64,000 nucleotides of DNA from Streptomyces sp. M41(2017). GTDB lineage: Bacteria; Actinomycetota; Actinomycetes; Streptomycetales; Streptomycetaceae. Location of the stretch: the NCBI RefSeq assembly GCF_002078175.1, contig NZ_MWFK01000001.1, forward strand, positions 3,224,001-3,288,000, in the 5' to 3' direction. The translations under genes were made by a program, and so were the position numbers. Every line of letters begins with the position of its first letter. Positions within the stretch are counted from its first letter, which is position 1. Positions 1 through 8,787 of the stretch are shown piece by piece. The notes below the pieces were generated by a model that made no database searches, was not told the DNA's origin, and saw nothing but the letters and a program-made list of their open reading frames with translations.

Positions 1-1
1 C

Positions 2-616
2 GCGCACCTCCAGCGGCTGCGGGAGAAGGCGTGCGCCCGGGGCGTGGACGGGCGGATCCGTACCGTGCAGGCCGACCTCGACACCACCGTCTGGCCCGAC
101 CTCGGCACACCCGACCTGGTGTGGGCGTCGGCCTCGATGCACCACATGGCCGACCCGGACCGGGCGCTGCGCGCGGTGCGCGACGCCCTCGCGCCCGGCG
201 GACTGTTCGTGGTCCTGGAACTGGCCGGCTTCCCCCGCTTCCTGCCCGAGAACGCCCCGGAGGAGAGGCCCGGCCTGGAGGAGCGCTGTCACGCCGCGAG
301 CGAGCGGTGCCACGCCGAGCACGTGCCCCACCGTGGCGCCGACTGGGGCCCGAAGCTCACCGCCGCCGGATTCACCGTCGAGGCCGAACGTGCCCTCACC
401 GTGCACATCGAGGGCTCGCGTGACGCGGCGGTCGGCGCCTACGCCCTGGAGAGTCTGCGGCGCCTGCGCGGCACGGTCGCCGACGGGCTTCCGGCCGAGG
501 ACCTCGCCGCGCTGGACCGGCTGCTCGACACCGACGGCCCGCACAGCATCCTGCGCCGCGACGACCTGGAGGTGCGCACCGAACGCACGGTCTGGGCCGC
601 GCGCCGGGGCGCCTGA
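2..616 (+). CDS. Class I SAM-dependent methyltransferase, C-terminal part (5' truncated)
   Basis: The frame is open from the window edge, so the N-terminal SAM-binding loop is missing. What remains looks like the second half of a Methyltransf_25/11-type domain: a short acidic strand (QADLD), then VWASASMHHMADP, typical of the region after motif II, then an ALAPGGLFVVLEL strand matching the conserved 'LKPGG' turn of class I methyltransferases. The rest (about residues 80-200) is a charged helical tail. Substrate cannot be told. The next gene is convergent, on the other strand. Confidence is good for the fold and low for any specific role. Confidence 0.8.
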   Translation, partial: AHLQRLREKACARGVDGRIRTVQADLDTTVWPDLGTPDLVWASASMHHMADPDRALRAVRDALAPGGLFVVLELAGFPRFLPENAPEERPGLEERCHAASERCHAEHVPHRGADWGPKLTAAGFTVEAERALTVHIEGSRDAAVGAYALESLRRLRGTVADGLPAEDLAALDRLLDTDGPHSILRRDDLEVRTERTVWAARRGA

Positions 617-644
617 CGGCCCCCGCGGGGCGGTACGGAGGGAC

Positions 645-905
645 TCAGGCGGCGGACGTCCAGCCGGCGGGGTCGGCGGTGCTGGCGTCCCGGTCGCGCC
701 GCGACCGCCGCTTCTCCGCGGCCCGCGCGAGCGCCCACGCGGCGCCGGTGAGCGGCAGGGCCGCCCACAGGGCGTAGAGCGCCGTGCGGTGGGTGTGCGC
801 GCCGAGCACGGTGAAGGCGGCCGCGGACGCCATCGCTAGGGCGAGGTGCAGGCACAGGAGGCGGCCGAGGAGACGGGCGATCGTGGTGGCTGTGTGGGCG
901 GTCAC
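645..905 (-). CDS. Small hypothetical membrane protein (86 aa)
   Basis: GTG start preceded by AGGAG at about 7 nt spacing, which supports a real gene. Two hydrophobic stretches (about residues 10-36 and 43-60) separated by a short HTHRT loop, followed by a basic tail (KRRSRRDRD) predicted to be cytoplasmic. No family recognised. It is convergent with the truncated methyltransferase and divergent from the SNF2 helicase. Function unknown. Confidence 0.62.
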   Translation of the reverse strand: MTAHTATTIARLLGRLLCLHLALAMASAAAFTVLGAHTHRTALYALWAALPLTGAAWALARAAEKRRSRRDRDASTADPAGWTSAA

Positions 906-1465
906 CGTGAACTCCTGGCAGTCGGGCCGACCGTGGAGGCGGTCGTACGGGTGGTGCCGGACAGGAGTGGGGGGACGTCGTACGGGTGGTGGTGCGCGGG
1001 GGTGCGATCAGGATGCCCCTGCCGCCCACGGGGACGTCTGCATGATGCAGCCATTCCTGAAATCTCCCCGAAACGGGGCGAGTTGACACTCGAATCGGAA
1101 CGGATCGGGACGGAATCGGATCTTCCGTTGGTTCGGACCTGGCGGGAAAGAGACGATCACGGCCGAAGACGACCCCTGCCCGACCGGAGGCTGCCCCTCT
1201 TGCGACACATCCCGGTCGGTCGGGTGTGGTGTCACGGCGAGGAGTTCCGGGCCTGCTGCCGGTGCCGGTACTGCTGTCGGTGTCGGTGTCGGTGTTTGGG
1301 CTCGGGCGGCGGGCAGACGGAGGGCACGGCTTCGTCGGTCGCGCCGCGGTCGTCCGTGGCTCGCCCGGGAACGGTGGCTCGCCCGGGACCGGTGTCAGCG
1401 GTGCGTGGAAAGATGCGCGCATCGGACGGCGGACGGCGCGCGACGGGCGGCACGTGAGGGGTGTC
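906..1465. other. 560-nt intergenic region between divergent genes, with a direct repeat and a consensus -35 box
   Basis: I see no convincing gene here. A 14-bp exact direct repeat (GTCGTACGGGTGGT) occurs at 942-955 and 977-990, exactly 35 bp apart, just upstream of the minus-strand membrane gene. A perfect TTGACA lies at 1083-1088 without a clear TAnnnT at the right distance. The heptamer AATCGGA is repeated at 1093-1099 and 1114-1120. Around 1275-1295 there is a short GTGTCG simple repeat. This region probably holds promoters for both flanking genes. Confidence 0.4.
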
Positions 1466-3853
1466 ATGGCGGGTACGGAGGAGGCGGTGAGCGGGCGGGG
1501 TGCCGGCGGGCAGGTGCCCGTGGCGCAACCGCCCGTCGGGCGGCAGGCGCGGGTTCTGCTGGCGGAGGCCACGCGGCTGCACGAGGCCGCCCGCACGGTG
1601 CTCGCCGACCACACCCGCGCCGTCGAGGCGGTCCGCTCGGCCCTCACCCCGCTCCGGGACGAACTCGTCGCCCGGGAGCTGGAGTCCATCCCCGTCTCCC
1701 GGCTGAAAGACGTCACCGAGGGCCGGCTGCGGCTCGCGGCCGTCGAGGCCGCCGGACTCGCCTCGGTGCGCGCCGTGCACGAGGCGAGCCGCTACGAGCT
1801 GCGGCAGATCCCGGGCGTCGGCGCCCAGACAGCCGACCAGGCGCTCGCGGCGGCCCGGCAGATCGCGCGCGCCGTCGGGGAGACCGTCTCCGTACGGATC
1901 GACGTCGACCATCCCGAACCCCGGACCACCGCCCTCGTCGTCGCGCTGCGCCGGCTCGTCGAGGCCGGACCCGAACTGCGGCGGGCCGTGGACGCCGCCC
2001 GGCGGCTCGACGAGCGCATCGGCGCCCTGCTCCCCGAAGCGGCGCCCGCCGCCGGCTGGCTGCGGCTCGCGGTCACCGGAAGGCGTCGCAGGCAGAGCGC
2101 GTTCGCCGCGACCGTCGCCCTGCGCGACCTCACGGCCGACGCCGCCGCCCGAGACGTGCGCCTGCTGCTCGCACAGGCCTCCACCGACCTGCTGCGCGAA
2201 CCGGCCTCCGAGATCGAGGCCTGGGTCGACTTCGAGCTGCACTCCGCGGAGTACTACAGCCAGCTCGCCGAGATCGCCGACCACCCCGCGGGCGCCGCCG
2301 ACGTGGAGGCGGCCGAGGGGTTCCTGCCGTCCGAGGTGGCCGAGCGCGTGCACGCGCAGCGCCTGGACGACACCCACCGCCGGGTCTCGCTGCGCGGCTA
2401 CCAGTCCTTCGGCGCCCGGTTCGCCCTCGCCCAGCGCCGCGTCGTGCTCGGCGACGAGATGGGCCTCGGCAAGACCGTCCAGGCCATCGCCGCGCTCGCC
2501 CATCTCGCCGCCGACGGCCACACCCACTTCCTCGTCGTCTGCCCGGCCAGCGTCCTGATCAACTGGACCCGGGAGATCGGCACCCGCAGCACCCTGCGCG
2601 CCCTCCCCGTCCACGGGGCCCACCGGCAGGACGCGTACAGGGAGTGGCGCGAGCGCGGGGGCGTCGCGATCACCACGTACGACGTGCTGCACACCCTGCC
2701 GGTACCGGACGGCACCGGACCGGGGGCCGTCGGCGGGGCGCCGCCCGGGATGCTCGTCGTCGACGAGGCCCACTACGTGAAGAACCCGGACGCCCGCCGC
2801 TCCAAGGCGGTCGCCGCCTGGACCGCCCGCTGCGACCGGGTGCTCTTCCTCACCGGTACGCCGATGGAGAACCGTGTCGAGGAGTTCCGCAGCCTCGTCC
2901 GCCACCTGCGTCCCGACCTGCTCCCCGCGATCCACAACAGCAGCGCCGCCGCGGGCCCGCACGCCTTCCGTACGGCCGTCGCCCCCGCCTATCTGCGGCG
3001 CAACCAGCGCGACGTGCTGACGGAACTGCCCGCGCTCGTCCAGGTCGACGAGTGGGAGGAGTTCGGACCCGCCGACCGGAAGGCCTATCGCAGGGCGGTC
3101 GCGGCGGGGAACTTCATGGCGATGCGCCGGGCCGCCTACGCCGACCCGGAGCGGTCCGCGAAGCTCCAGCGGCTGCGCGAACTGGCCGCGGAGGCCGCCG
3201 CGAACGATCTCAAGGTGGTGGTGTTCTCGTACTTCCGTGACGTGCTCGCCGCCGTCCAGCAGGCGCTGCGGCCCGGGGACCAGGAGGGGCCGGGGAGAAG
3301 GGTGTTCGGGCCGATATCGGGGAGCGTGCCCGCGGCGGACCGGCAGCGCCTGGTCGACGCGTTCACCGAGGCGGACGGGCACGCGGTGCTGCTCTGCCAG
3401 ATCGAGGCCGGCGGCATCGGTCTCAACCTCCAGGCGGCGTCCGTGGTCATCCTGTGCGAACCGCAGGTCAAGCCGACCCTGGAGCACCAGGCCGTGGCCC
3501 GCGCCCACCGGATGGGGCAGGTCCGTCCCGTCCAGGTCCACCGGCTGCTCGTCGCGGACAGCGTGGACGACCGGCTGTTGAGCATCCTGCAGAACAAGGC
3601 GTTGCTCTTCGACGCCTACGCCCGCCGCAGCGACATCGCCGAGGCGACCCCGGACGCCGTCGACGTCTCGGACAGCGGCCTGGCGCGCCGGATCGTCGAG
3701 GAGGAGCAGCAGCGACTCGCGTCCGCGTCCGAACCGGAGGCCGAGACCGAGACCGAGACCGAGCCCGAGGCCGGACCGCAGCCCGAGGCCGCATCCGAGC
3801 GCGCGTCGGACGGCGGGTCCGAGCGCGCATCCCGGGCCGAGCCAACGGCTTGA
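1466..3853 (+). CDS. SNF2-family DNA helicase/ATPase with N-terminal HhH-like segment and acidic repeat tail
   Basis: 795 aa from ATG 1466, chosen for the GAGGGG ribosome-binding site 5 nt upstream; the frame stays open to 1226 but that part is low-complexity. ATP-dependent DNA translocase. SNF2 N-terminal domain: GDEMGLGKT Walker A near residue 330, VVDEAHYVK (DEAH) near 432, then LTGTPMEN. Helicase C-terminal domain: IEAGGIGLNLQAA near 647 and HRMGQ near 681, both typical of SNF2 proteins. Residues about 1-300 are helical with an IPGVGAQTADQAL segment resembling a helix-hairpin-helix DNA-binding motif. The last 50 residues are an acidic Glu/Thr/Ala repeat encoded by tandem GAGACC copies near 3743-3762. 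Monocistronic; probably DNA repair or remodelling, partner unknown. Confidence 0.88.
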   Translation: MAGTEEAVSGRGAGGQVPVAQPPVGRQARVLLAEATRLHEAARTVLADHTRAVEAVRSALTPLRDELVARELESIPVSRLKDVTEGRLRLAAVEAAGLASVRAVHEASRYELRQIPGVGAQTADQALAAARQIARAVGETVSVRIDVDHPEPRTTALVVALRRLVEAGPELRRAVDAARRLDERIGALLPEAAPAAGWLRLAVTGRRRRQSAFAATVALRDLTADAAARDVRLLLAQASTDLLREPASEIEAWVDFELHSAEYYSQLAEIADHPAGAADVEAAEGFLPSEVAERVHAQRLDDTHRRVSLRGYQSFGARFALAQRRVVLGDEMGLGKTVQAIAALAHLAADGHTHFLVVCPASVLINWTREIGTRSTLRALPVHGAHRQDAYREWRERGGVAITTYDVLHTLPVPDGTGPGAVGGAPPGMLVVDEAHYVKNPDARRSKAVAAWTARCDRVLFLTGTPMENRVEEFRSLVRHLRPDLLPAIHNSSAAAGPHAFRTAVAPAYLRRNQRDVLTELPALVQVDEWEEFGPADRKAYRRAVAAGNFMAMRRAAYADPERSAKLQRLRELAAEAAANDLKVVVFSYFRDVLAAVQQALRPGDQEGPGRRVFGPISGSVPAADRQRLVDAFTEADGHAVLLCQIEAGGIGLNLQAASVVILCEPQVKPTLEHQAVARAHRMGQVRPVQVHRLLVADSVDDRLLSILQNKALLFDAYARRSDIAEATPDAVDVSDSGLARRIVEEEQQRLASASEPEAETETETEPEAGPQPEAASERASDGGSERASRAEPTA

Positions 3854-3974
3854 CGCCGACAGGGCGCCGCCTTCACCGCCGGGCCACGGACCCCGCCGTC
3901 ACCTCCGTGCCGTCCCCCTCTCTCGCCTCGTCCCCGCCTGCCCGTTGGCCCCCACCCCGCCTCCACGCTCGACC

Positions 3975-5081
3975 TCACTCCCGCGCCATCCCCGTCTTCA
4001 CCCCCGCGCCGCACAGCGGCACCACCGTCTCGCGCCCGCCGAGCGCGCCGTCCCGCACCGCCGCCCAGCAGGCCACCCCGGTCGACTCCACGTACAGGCC
4101 GCGGCTCGCCAGATCCGACTGGGCGTGCCGGATCTGGTCCTCCGTCACGGTCAGGAAGGCGCCCCCGGAGGCGCGTACCGCGCGCAGGATCTGGCGGGCC
4201 CGGGGCGGCTTCGGGATCGCGATGCCCTCGGCGAACGTGGGCGCTGTCGCCGTCACCCCCACGAGGTCCTCGGCACCCTCGGACCAGGCGTGGGCGAGCG
4301 GCGCGACGGCCGCCGACTGGACGGCGTACAGCGCGGGCCTGCGGTCGATCAGCCCCGCTCCGTGCAGTTCGGCCACCGCCAGCGCGGCACCGAGCAGCAG
4401 CGTGCCGTTGCCGACCGGTACCACGACGACGTCCGGCAGCCGTCCGCCGAGGTCCTCCCAGAGTTCGTGGACGTAGGTCTTCGTGCCGTGCAGGAAGTAC
4501 GGGTTGAAGACGTGCGAGGCATAGAACACGCCCTCCTCGTCGGCCGCCTCACGCGCCGCCCGTGCCGTCGCCTCGCGGTCGCCCTCGACCACCCGCAGCC
4601 GTGCCCCGTGCGCCTCGATCTGCTCCAGCTTCTTCGGGGAGGTGCCTTCGGGCACGTACACGGTGCAGGGCAGGCCGGCCCGCGCGCAGTACGCGGCGAC
4701 CGCCGTGCCCGCGTTGCCGCTGCTGTCCGCCAGGACCTGCCGCGGACCCAGCCGCAGCGCCAGTTCGGCCAGCAGCACCGCCCCCCGGTCCTTGAACGAC
4801 AGCGTCGGCATCAGGAAGTCGAGCTTCGCGGAGACATCCTCGCGGAGGGACACCAGCGGGGTGCGGCCCTCGCCCAGGCTCACGGTGGGCGAGGCCAGCG
4901 GCAGGCATTCCGCGTACCGCCACAGCGAGTTCACCCGGCCGGTCAGCGACGAGAGCGGGGCCGGGGTCGGGGAGAAGTCCAGATCGAGCGGCCCCCGGCA
5001 CACCGGGCAGCACCAGGCGAGCGAACCGGAGGGGACGCGGGTGCCGTCCGTGGGGCAGAAGCAGTCCGGCAGTGCAGTCAT
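3975..5081 (-). CDS. Threonine synthase-like PLP-dependent enzyme with zinc-ribbon-like N terminus
   Basis: 368 aa, fold type II PLP enzyme. The Schiff-base lysine lies in SFKDRG (Lys97); SSGNAGTA forms the substrate/phosphate loop and GNGTLLLG the glycine-rich PLP phosphate-binding loop. The N terminus has Cys7, Cys9, Cys24, Cys25 and Cys28 in a rubredoxin-like arrangement, as in some threonine synthases. It could be a true ThrC (O-phospho-L-homoserine to threonine) or a related beta-eliminase; the lack of neighbouring hom or thrB genes argues against a main biosynthetic role. A TAACCT hexamer ends 6 nt before the ATG on the coding strand, suggesting a leaderless mRNA. Confidence 0.82.
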   Translation of the reverse strand: MTALPDCFCPTDGTRVPSGSLAWCCPVCRGPLDLDFSPTPAPLSSLTGRVNSLWRYAECLPLASPTVSLGEGRTPLVSLREDVSAKLDFLMPTLSFKDRGAVLLAELALRLGPRQVLADSSGNAGTAVAAYCARAGLPCTVYVPEGTSPKKLEQIEAHGARLRVVEGDREATARAAREAADEEGVFYASHVFNPYFLHGTKTYVHELWEDLGGRLPDVVVVPVGNGTLLLGAALAVAELHGAGLIDRRPALYAVQSAAVAPLAHAWSEGAEDLVGVTATAPTFAEGIAIPKPPRARQILRAVRASGGAFLTVTEDQIRHAQSDLASRGLYVESTGVACWAAVRDGALGGRETVVPLCGAGVKTGMARE

Positions 5082-5087
5082 ACGCGC

Positions 5088-5093
5088 AGGTTA
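5088..5093 (-). promoter_or_regulatory. Predicted -10 box (TAACCT) for a leaderless transcript of the PLP enzyme
   Basis: On the minus strand TAACCT fits the TAnnnT Streptomyces -10 and ends 6 nt before the ATG at 5081, so transcription would start at or within a base of the start codon. There is no Shine-Dalgarno sequence, which agrees. The -35 region is not recognisable. Confidence 0.4.
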
Positions 5094-5387
5094 GACGCGG
5101 CCGGTGAGTGATGGTGTGTCACCGGCGTTCGGCCATAGGCGTGTTACCCCCGTGGCCCCACCGCGTCCGTTCCCGGCACCGCAGCCCGGCGGACCGGCCC
5201 GAACCGCATCCTCCACCCGACCCTGAGCCGTACCCCGGACCCGTACCCCGGACCCGCACACCGGCCTGTCCCCGTCCGTACTCCCGCCCTCCGTCCCGCC
5301 CGCACCCGCGCCCCCCTTACGATGCGCGCAGCCATCCGGCAGCCGTACGCAGGTTCCACCGCGCGTGGACTAGGAGCAAGGGAACTC
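5094..5387. other. Intergenic region between divergent genes
   Basis: About 300 nt between the leaderless PLP enzyme and the septum-formation-domain gene. I see no gene with a credible start. There is a tandem 13-bp duplication (CCGTACCCCGGAC) at 5228-5253. The sequence is C-rich on the plus strand and otherwise featureless. Confidence 0.35.
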
Positions 5388-6734
5388 GTGGCCATACCCC
5401 CGCCGCCCGGGCCGCAGCAACCAGAGGGCCAGCACCCGCCGCACGGGGCACCGCCGGGCGCTCCGGGGACGTCCGGGCCGTACCCGCCCCCGAACCCGCA
5501 GGTTCCGAACCCGCAGGTTCCGAACCCGCAGGTTCCGAACGCGCAGGGCCCGTACCCCCAGGACCCGTACCAGCAGGGTTCGTACCCGGGCCCGTACCAG
5601 CAAGGTCCCCACCAGCACGGCCCCTACCAGCAGTCCCCGTACGGGACCCCGTACCAGACCTGGGGCCAGGGGTACTCGCCGTACAACCGCCCCGCACCCG
5701 TCAACGGGCTCGCGATCGCCGCGCTCGTCCTCGGCGTCCTCTGCTTCCTGCCCGGGGTCGGGCTGGTGCTCGGGATCGTGGCACTCGTCCAGATCGGCAA
5801 GCGCGGGGAGCGCGGCAAGGGCATGGCGATCGGCGGCATCGTGATGTCGTCGATCGGCGCCCTGCTGGTCGGGCTGATGTTCGCCACCGGGGGAGCGGAC
5901 GACTTCTGGAAGGGCTTCAGCGAAGGGGCGGCCGGAAACACCTTCTCGCTGAGCAAGGGCGAGTGCTTCGACGCGCCGGGGGACAGCCTGGAGGGCCTCG
6001 CCTACGACGTCGACACGGTGCCCTGCGCCGGGAAGCACGACGCCGAGGTGTTCGCCTCGGTCACCGTGGCCGGCGACTCCTTCCCCGGCGACTCCGCGGT
6101 CACCGACCAGGCCGACGACAAGTGCTACGCGCTCATGGACGCCTACGCGATGGACGCCTGGGCCGTCCCGGACGACGTCGACGTGTACTACTTCACGCCG
6201 ACCGCGCAGAGCTGGCGCATCGGGGACCGAGAGATCACCTGCATGTTCGGGAACACCGACGAAAAGGGCACGCTGACCGGCCCGCTGCGCAAGGACGTGA
6301 CGACGCTCGACGGCGACCAGTTCGCCTACCTCGACGCGGCACGCCTCCTCAACAGGGCGATGGAGTCGGCGCCCGACGAGGAGTATGTGGAGGACGACCT
6401 GCCGGGCCACAAGAAGTGGGCGCACAGGGTCTCCGACGCGATCACCGAGCAGACCGGGCAGCTCCGCCGCCACACCTTCGACCCGGCGGCGAGCGGCCAG
6501 GTCGAGGCCCTGCTGAAGAACCTCGACCGGTCGCGGAAGGAGTGGGAGAAGGCCGCCGAGGCGCGGGACGCGGACGCGTTCTACGCCCACTACGAAAAGG
6601 GCGCCAAGCTGATCGACGGCAGCACGACGGTCACCACCCGCGAGGCTCTGGGTCTTGCCACCACCCCGCCGACGGGCGGCGGCTCCGGCGGCGGTGACGG
6701 CGGTGGCGAAGGCGGCAGCGGCATGGAGGTGTGA
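5388..6734 (+). CDS. Pro/Gln-rich membrane protein with DUF4190 and septum-formation domain
   Basis: 448 aa from GTG 5388; AGGAG and AAGGGA lie just upstream, and an ATG at 5322 would add an unlikely leader. Order: a disordered N terminus (about 1-100) rich in Pro, Gln and Tyr with tandem PQVPN repeats; two membrane segments in an Ala/Leu/Gly-rich DUF4190 block (NGLAIAALVLGVL, about residues 105-165); an extracytoplasmic region with paired cysteines (GECFD, VPCAGKHDAEVF, DDKCYA, ITCMF) matching the Septum_form/DUF4190-associated domain seen in actinobacteria; a helical part; and a Gly-rich C terminus. Likely cell-envelope protein. The septum link rests on the domain name only. Monocistronic. 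Confidence 0.75.
   Translation: MAIPPPPGPQQPEGQHPPHGAPPGAPGTSGPYPPPNPQVPNPQVPNPQVPNAQGPYPQDPYQQGSYPGPYQQGPHQHGPYQQSPYGTPYQTWGQGYSPYNRPAPVNGLAIAALVLGVLCFLPGVGLVLGIVALVQIGKRGERGKGMAIGGIVMSSIGALLVGLMFATGGADDFWKGFSEGAAGNTFSLSKGECFDAPGDSLEGLAYDVDTVPCAGKHDAEVFASVTVAGDSFPGDSAVTDQADDKCYALMDAYAMDAWAVPDDVDVYYFTPTAQSWRIGDREITCMFGNTDEKGTLTGPLRKDVTTLDGDQFAYLDAARLLNRAMESAPDEEYVEDDLPGHKKWAHRVSDAITEQTGQLRRHTFDPAASGQVEALLKNLDRSRKEWEKAAEARDADAFYAHYEKGAKLIDGSTTVTTREALGLATTPPTGGGSGGGDGGGEGGSGMEV
5491..5540 (+). repeat. Tandem 15-bp in-frame repeat (3 exact copies plus a degenerate one)
   Basis: CGAACCCGCAGGTTC occurs at 5491-5505, 5506-5520 and 5521-5535, followed by a diverged copy. Because 15 is a multiple of three it encodes repeated PQVPN in the disordered N terminus of the DUF4190 protein. 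Copy number probably varies between strains. Confidence 0.85.
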
Positions 6735-6882
6735 CGGCGCCCATAGCGGGGAGAAAGTGCCTGCGTAAAGCCCTTGGGGGCCTCGCGTCATCACATCGAG
6801 TGATTCTCTGGCCTTTGCTTGCATGGCACAACCCACGGTTGCCACGCTGTTGCTGTCTGTACAACCTGATGGGAGCGGCTAA

Positions 6883-7635
6883 GTGACTTTCGGTGAACAG
6901 CCGGCCTACCTGCGCGTCGCGGGGGATCTCCGTAAGAAGATCGTCGACGGTTCACTGCCACCGCACACCCGCCTCCCCTCGCAGGCGAGGATCCGCGAGG
7001 AGTACGGGGTGTCGGACACCGTCGCCCTGGAGGCGCGGAAGGTCCTGATGGCGGAGGGGCTCGTGGAGGGCCGTTCCGGCTCCGGTACGTATGTGCGCGA
7101 GCGCCCGGTGCCGCGCCGGGTGGCCCGGTCGGGATACCGGCCGGACAGTGGCGCGACCCCGTTCCGCCAGGAGCAGGCCGACATGGCCGCGCGCGGCACC
7201 TGGGAGTCCCACAGCCGGCAGGTCGAGGCGAGCGGCGCGATCGCCGAGCGGCTCGCCATCCGGCCCGGCGACCGCGTGATGTGCACGAACTACGTCTACC
7301 GCGACGGCGGCGAGGCGATGATGCTCTCCACCTCCTGGGAGCCGCTCGCCGTCACCGGGCGTACGCCGGTGATGCTCCCCGAGGAGGGGCCGCTCGGCGG
7401 CATGGGCGTCGTCGAGCGCATGGCCGCCATCGACGTGATCGTGGACAACGTCACCGAGGAGGTCGGCGCCCGCCCCGGTCTCGCCGAGGAACTCCTCGCA
7501 CTGGGCGGCGTCCCCGGTCATGTCGTCGTCGTCATCCAGCGGACCTTCTATGCCTCGGGCCGCCCGGTCGAGACGGCGGACGTGGTGGTCCCGGCGGACC
7601 GGTACCGCATCGCGTACCACCTGCCGGTGAAGTGA
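6883..7635 (+). CDS. GntR-family transcriptional regulator (HutC/UTRA type)
   Basis: 250 aa from GTG 6883, with GGGAG about 8 nt upstream. The N-terminal winged helix (residues about 8-72) shows the GntR signature: YLRVAGDLRKKI, then RLPSQARIREEYGVS, then ARKVLMAEGLVEGRSGSGTYV. The C-terminal UTRA-like effector domain (about 95-245) contains DVIVDNVTEEVGAR and a final PADRYRIAYHLPV strand as in this subfamily. Ligand unknown. Upstream, 6850-6866 reads GTTG-9 nt-CAAC around TGTACAAC, a plausible autoregulatory operator. No linked target operon is apparent, so it may act in trans, as many plasmid- or AICE-derived KorSA-like GntR proteins do. Confidence 0.88.
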   Translation: MTFGEQPAYLRVAGDLRKKIVDGSLPPHTRLPSQARIREEYGVSDTVALEARKVLMAEGLVEGRSGSGTYVRERPVPRRVARSGYRPDSGATPFRQEQADMAARGTWESHSRQVEASGAIAERLAIRPGDRVMCTNYVYRDGGEAMMLSTSWEPLAVTGRTPVMLPEEGPLGGMGVVERMAAIDVIVDNVTEEVGARPGLAEELLALGGVPGHVVVVIQRTFYASGRPVETADVVVPADRYRIAYHLPVK

Positions 7636-7964
7636 CCTGCCCTTGACGGGCGTTGCGCCCGCCGGCCGGTGACGTGAGCCGGAGGTCCCGGTGGGCGGCC
7701 GGCCCGGTTGGAATCTGGCCTTTCTCAACTCCCGGGCGCGGAAGGGTCTTCGCCCTGTTCGCGGGCGCGCGGGGGGCGGTCGACGGCGTGTTCGGCGGCG
7801 TGCGCCCCCGGGGAAGGCGTCCCCTCCTGGCTGGTTGCGTACCTCTTTGTGAAAAGCCGTATTCGCTGCGTGAAGGTTAGGCGTAGGCTCGGGCATATGC
7901 GCAGTGGGGTTTCGTTAGAGGGCGGGGCAGGACGGGGGCCCGGGGCGGGAAGCGGAGGGGCTGG
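7636..7964. other. 329-nt intergenic region with a short hairpin and a possible -10 box
   Basis: CGGGCG-TTG-CGCCCG at 7647-7661 is a 6-bp stem just after the GntR stop and may be a weak terminator. TAGGCT at 7884-7889 matches the Streptomyces -10 consensus and has a poor -35 (TTCGCT, 7862-7867, 16-nt spacer); it could drive the small gene at 7965. Open frames in this stretch lack ribosome-binding sites and recognisable protein sequence. Confidence 0.35.
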
Positions 7965-8147
7965 ATGAACGACGGCACGATCACTCTTCCCTGGCTCGTC
8001 ATACGGCAGGACGACAACGGCAATCGCTACCGCGTCGGCAGGTACGCGACCCGCGCGGAGGCGCAGAAGACCGCGGACAGCCTCGACGCCCGCGGTCACA
8101 AACAGCTCTACTGGGTCGAGCGGATCGGGCAGAACGGCACCCGGTGA
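7965..8147 (+). CDS. Small SPOR-like cytoplasmic protein (60 aa)
   Basis: 60 aa starting ATG with GGAGGGGCTGG upstream. The composition is not that of a spurious frame: LPWLVIRQDDNGNRYRVGRYATRAEAQKTADSL resembles the beta-alpha-beta unit of SPOR-type domains, followed by HKQLYWVERI. Small proteins of this form are common in Streptomyces and have no known role. There is no signal peptide, so it is not an obvious peptidoglycan binder. The Nudix gene follows after 45 nt but has its own predicted promoter. Confidence 0.72.
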   Translation: MNDGTITLPWLVIRQDDNGNRYRVGRYATRAEAQKTADSLDARGHKQLYWVERIGQNGTR

Positions 8148-8179
8148 TCCGCCGCGTCGGGACCCGCGCTCCGCTCCCG

Positions 8180-8185
8180 TAGGCT
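8180..8185 (+). promoter_or_regulatory. Predicted -10 (TAGGCT) for a leaderless Nudix transcript
   Basis: TAGGCT ends 7 nt before the ATG at 8193, the spacing expected when transcription starts at the start codon. The Nudix gene has no Shine-Dalgarno sequence. The -35 is not clear. Confidence 0.5.
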
Positions 8186-8192
8186 CCGGCGC

Positions 8193-8603
8193 ATGACGGA
8201 ACGGATCGTGGTCGTCGCGGGCGCCCTGGTGCACGAAGGGCGCCTGCTCGCCGCCCGCCGCAGCGCACCTCCCGAACTCGCCGGGCGCTGGGAACTGCCG
8301 GGCGGCAAGGTCGAGCCGGGGGAGGCCCCCGAGCCGGCGCTCGTGCGCGAGCTGCGCGAGGAGCTGGGCGTCGAGACGGAACTCCTGGAGCGCGTCCCCG
8401 GCGAGTGGCCGCTGAAGCCCGGTCACGTCCTCGTGGTCTGGGCCGCCCGACTGCGGACCGGCTCCGCCGCCCCCCGTCCGTTGCAGGACCACGACGAACT
8501 GCGCTGGCTCACCCCCGAGGAGATCTGGGACGTGGACTGGCTGGACCAGGACGTGCCGGCGGTCAAGGACGTGCTGCCGCTGCTCGGTCCCCCGCGCGGG
8601 TGA
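8193..8603 (+). CDS. Nudix hydrolase, MutT-like (NTP pyrophosphatase)
   Basis: 136 aa. A complete Nudix box runs from Gly38 to Val60 (G-x5-E-x7-REL-x-EE-x-G), giving the Mg2+-binding glutamates for cleavage of nucleoside diphosphate linkages. The N-terminal strand IVVVAGALV and the GRWELPGGK turn are typical of MutT-type 8-oxo-dGTP diphosphatases, and the C-terminal LRWLTPEEI matches the DHDELRW segment of the same group. Likely a nucleotide-pool sanitising enzyme; substrate not provable from sequence. It is transcribed alone, probably as a leaderless mRNA. Confidence 0.88.
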   Translation: MTERIVVVAGALVHEGRLLAARRSAPPELAGRWELPGGKVEPGEAPEPALVRELREELGVETELLERVPGEWPLKPGHVLVVWAARLRTGSAAPRPLQDHDELRWLTPEEIWDVDWLDQDVPAVKDVLPLLGPPRG

Positions 8604-8787
8604 TCCCCCGGCGCCGCCCCGCGCGCGGGGCGCGGTCGGGCCCGGGGGGTGTGGCGCGGCCCGCGCGCGACGCGTACGCCGTTCGCCCCACAGGGGACGG
8701 CCCAGTGCGGTAAACCGGCGTCGATATCGGGTATGTGACCACTAATCCCACGAAACCGGACATGGGTGTGAGTTCCTGGTCTGGGAA

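Noticed and set aside
1008..1235. 75-codon minus-strand frame in the region before the helicase
   Set aside because: No start signal, Pro/Arg-rich composition, lies across the presumed promoter.
1232..3541. Very long open frame antisense to the SNF2 helicase
   Set aside because: It is a by-product of high GC and third-position bias; the translation is Gly/Arg/Val/Asp-rich without domains, and the helicase on the other strand has every expected motif.
7653..7968. Two overlapping small frames between the GntR gene and the SPOR-like gene
   Set aside because: No ribosome-binding sites, Arg/Gly-rich random composition and mutual overlap; left as intergenic.
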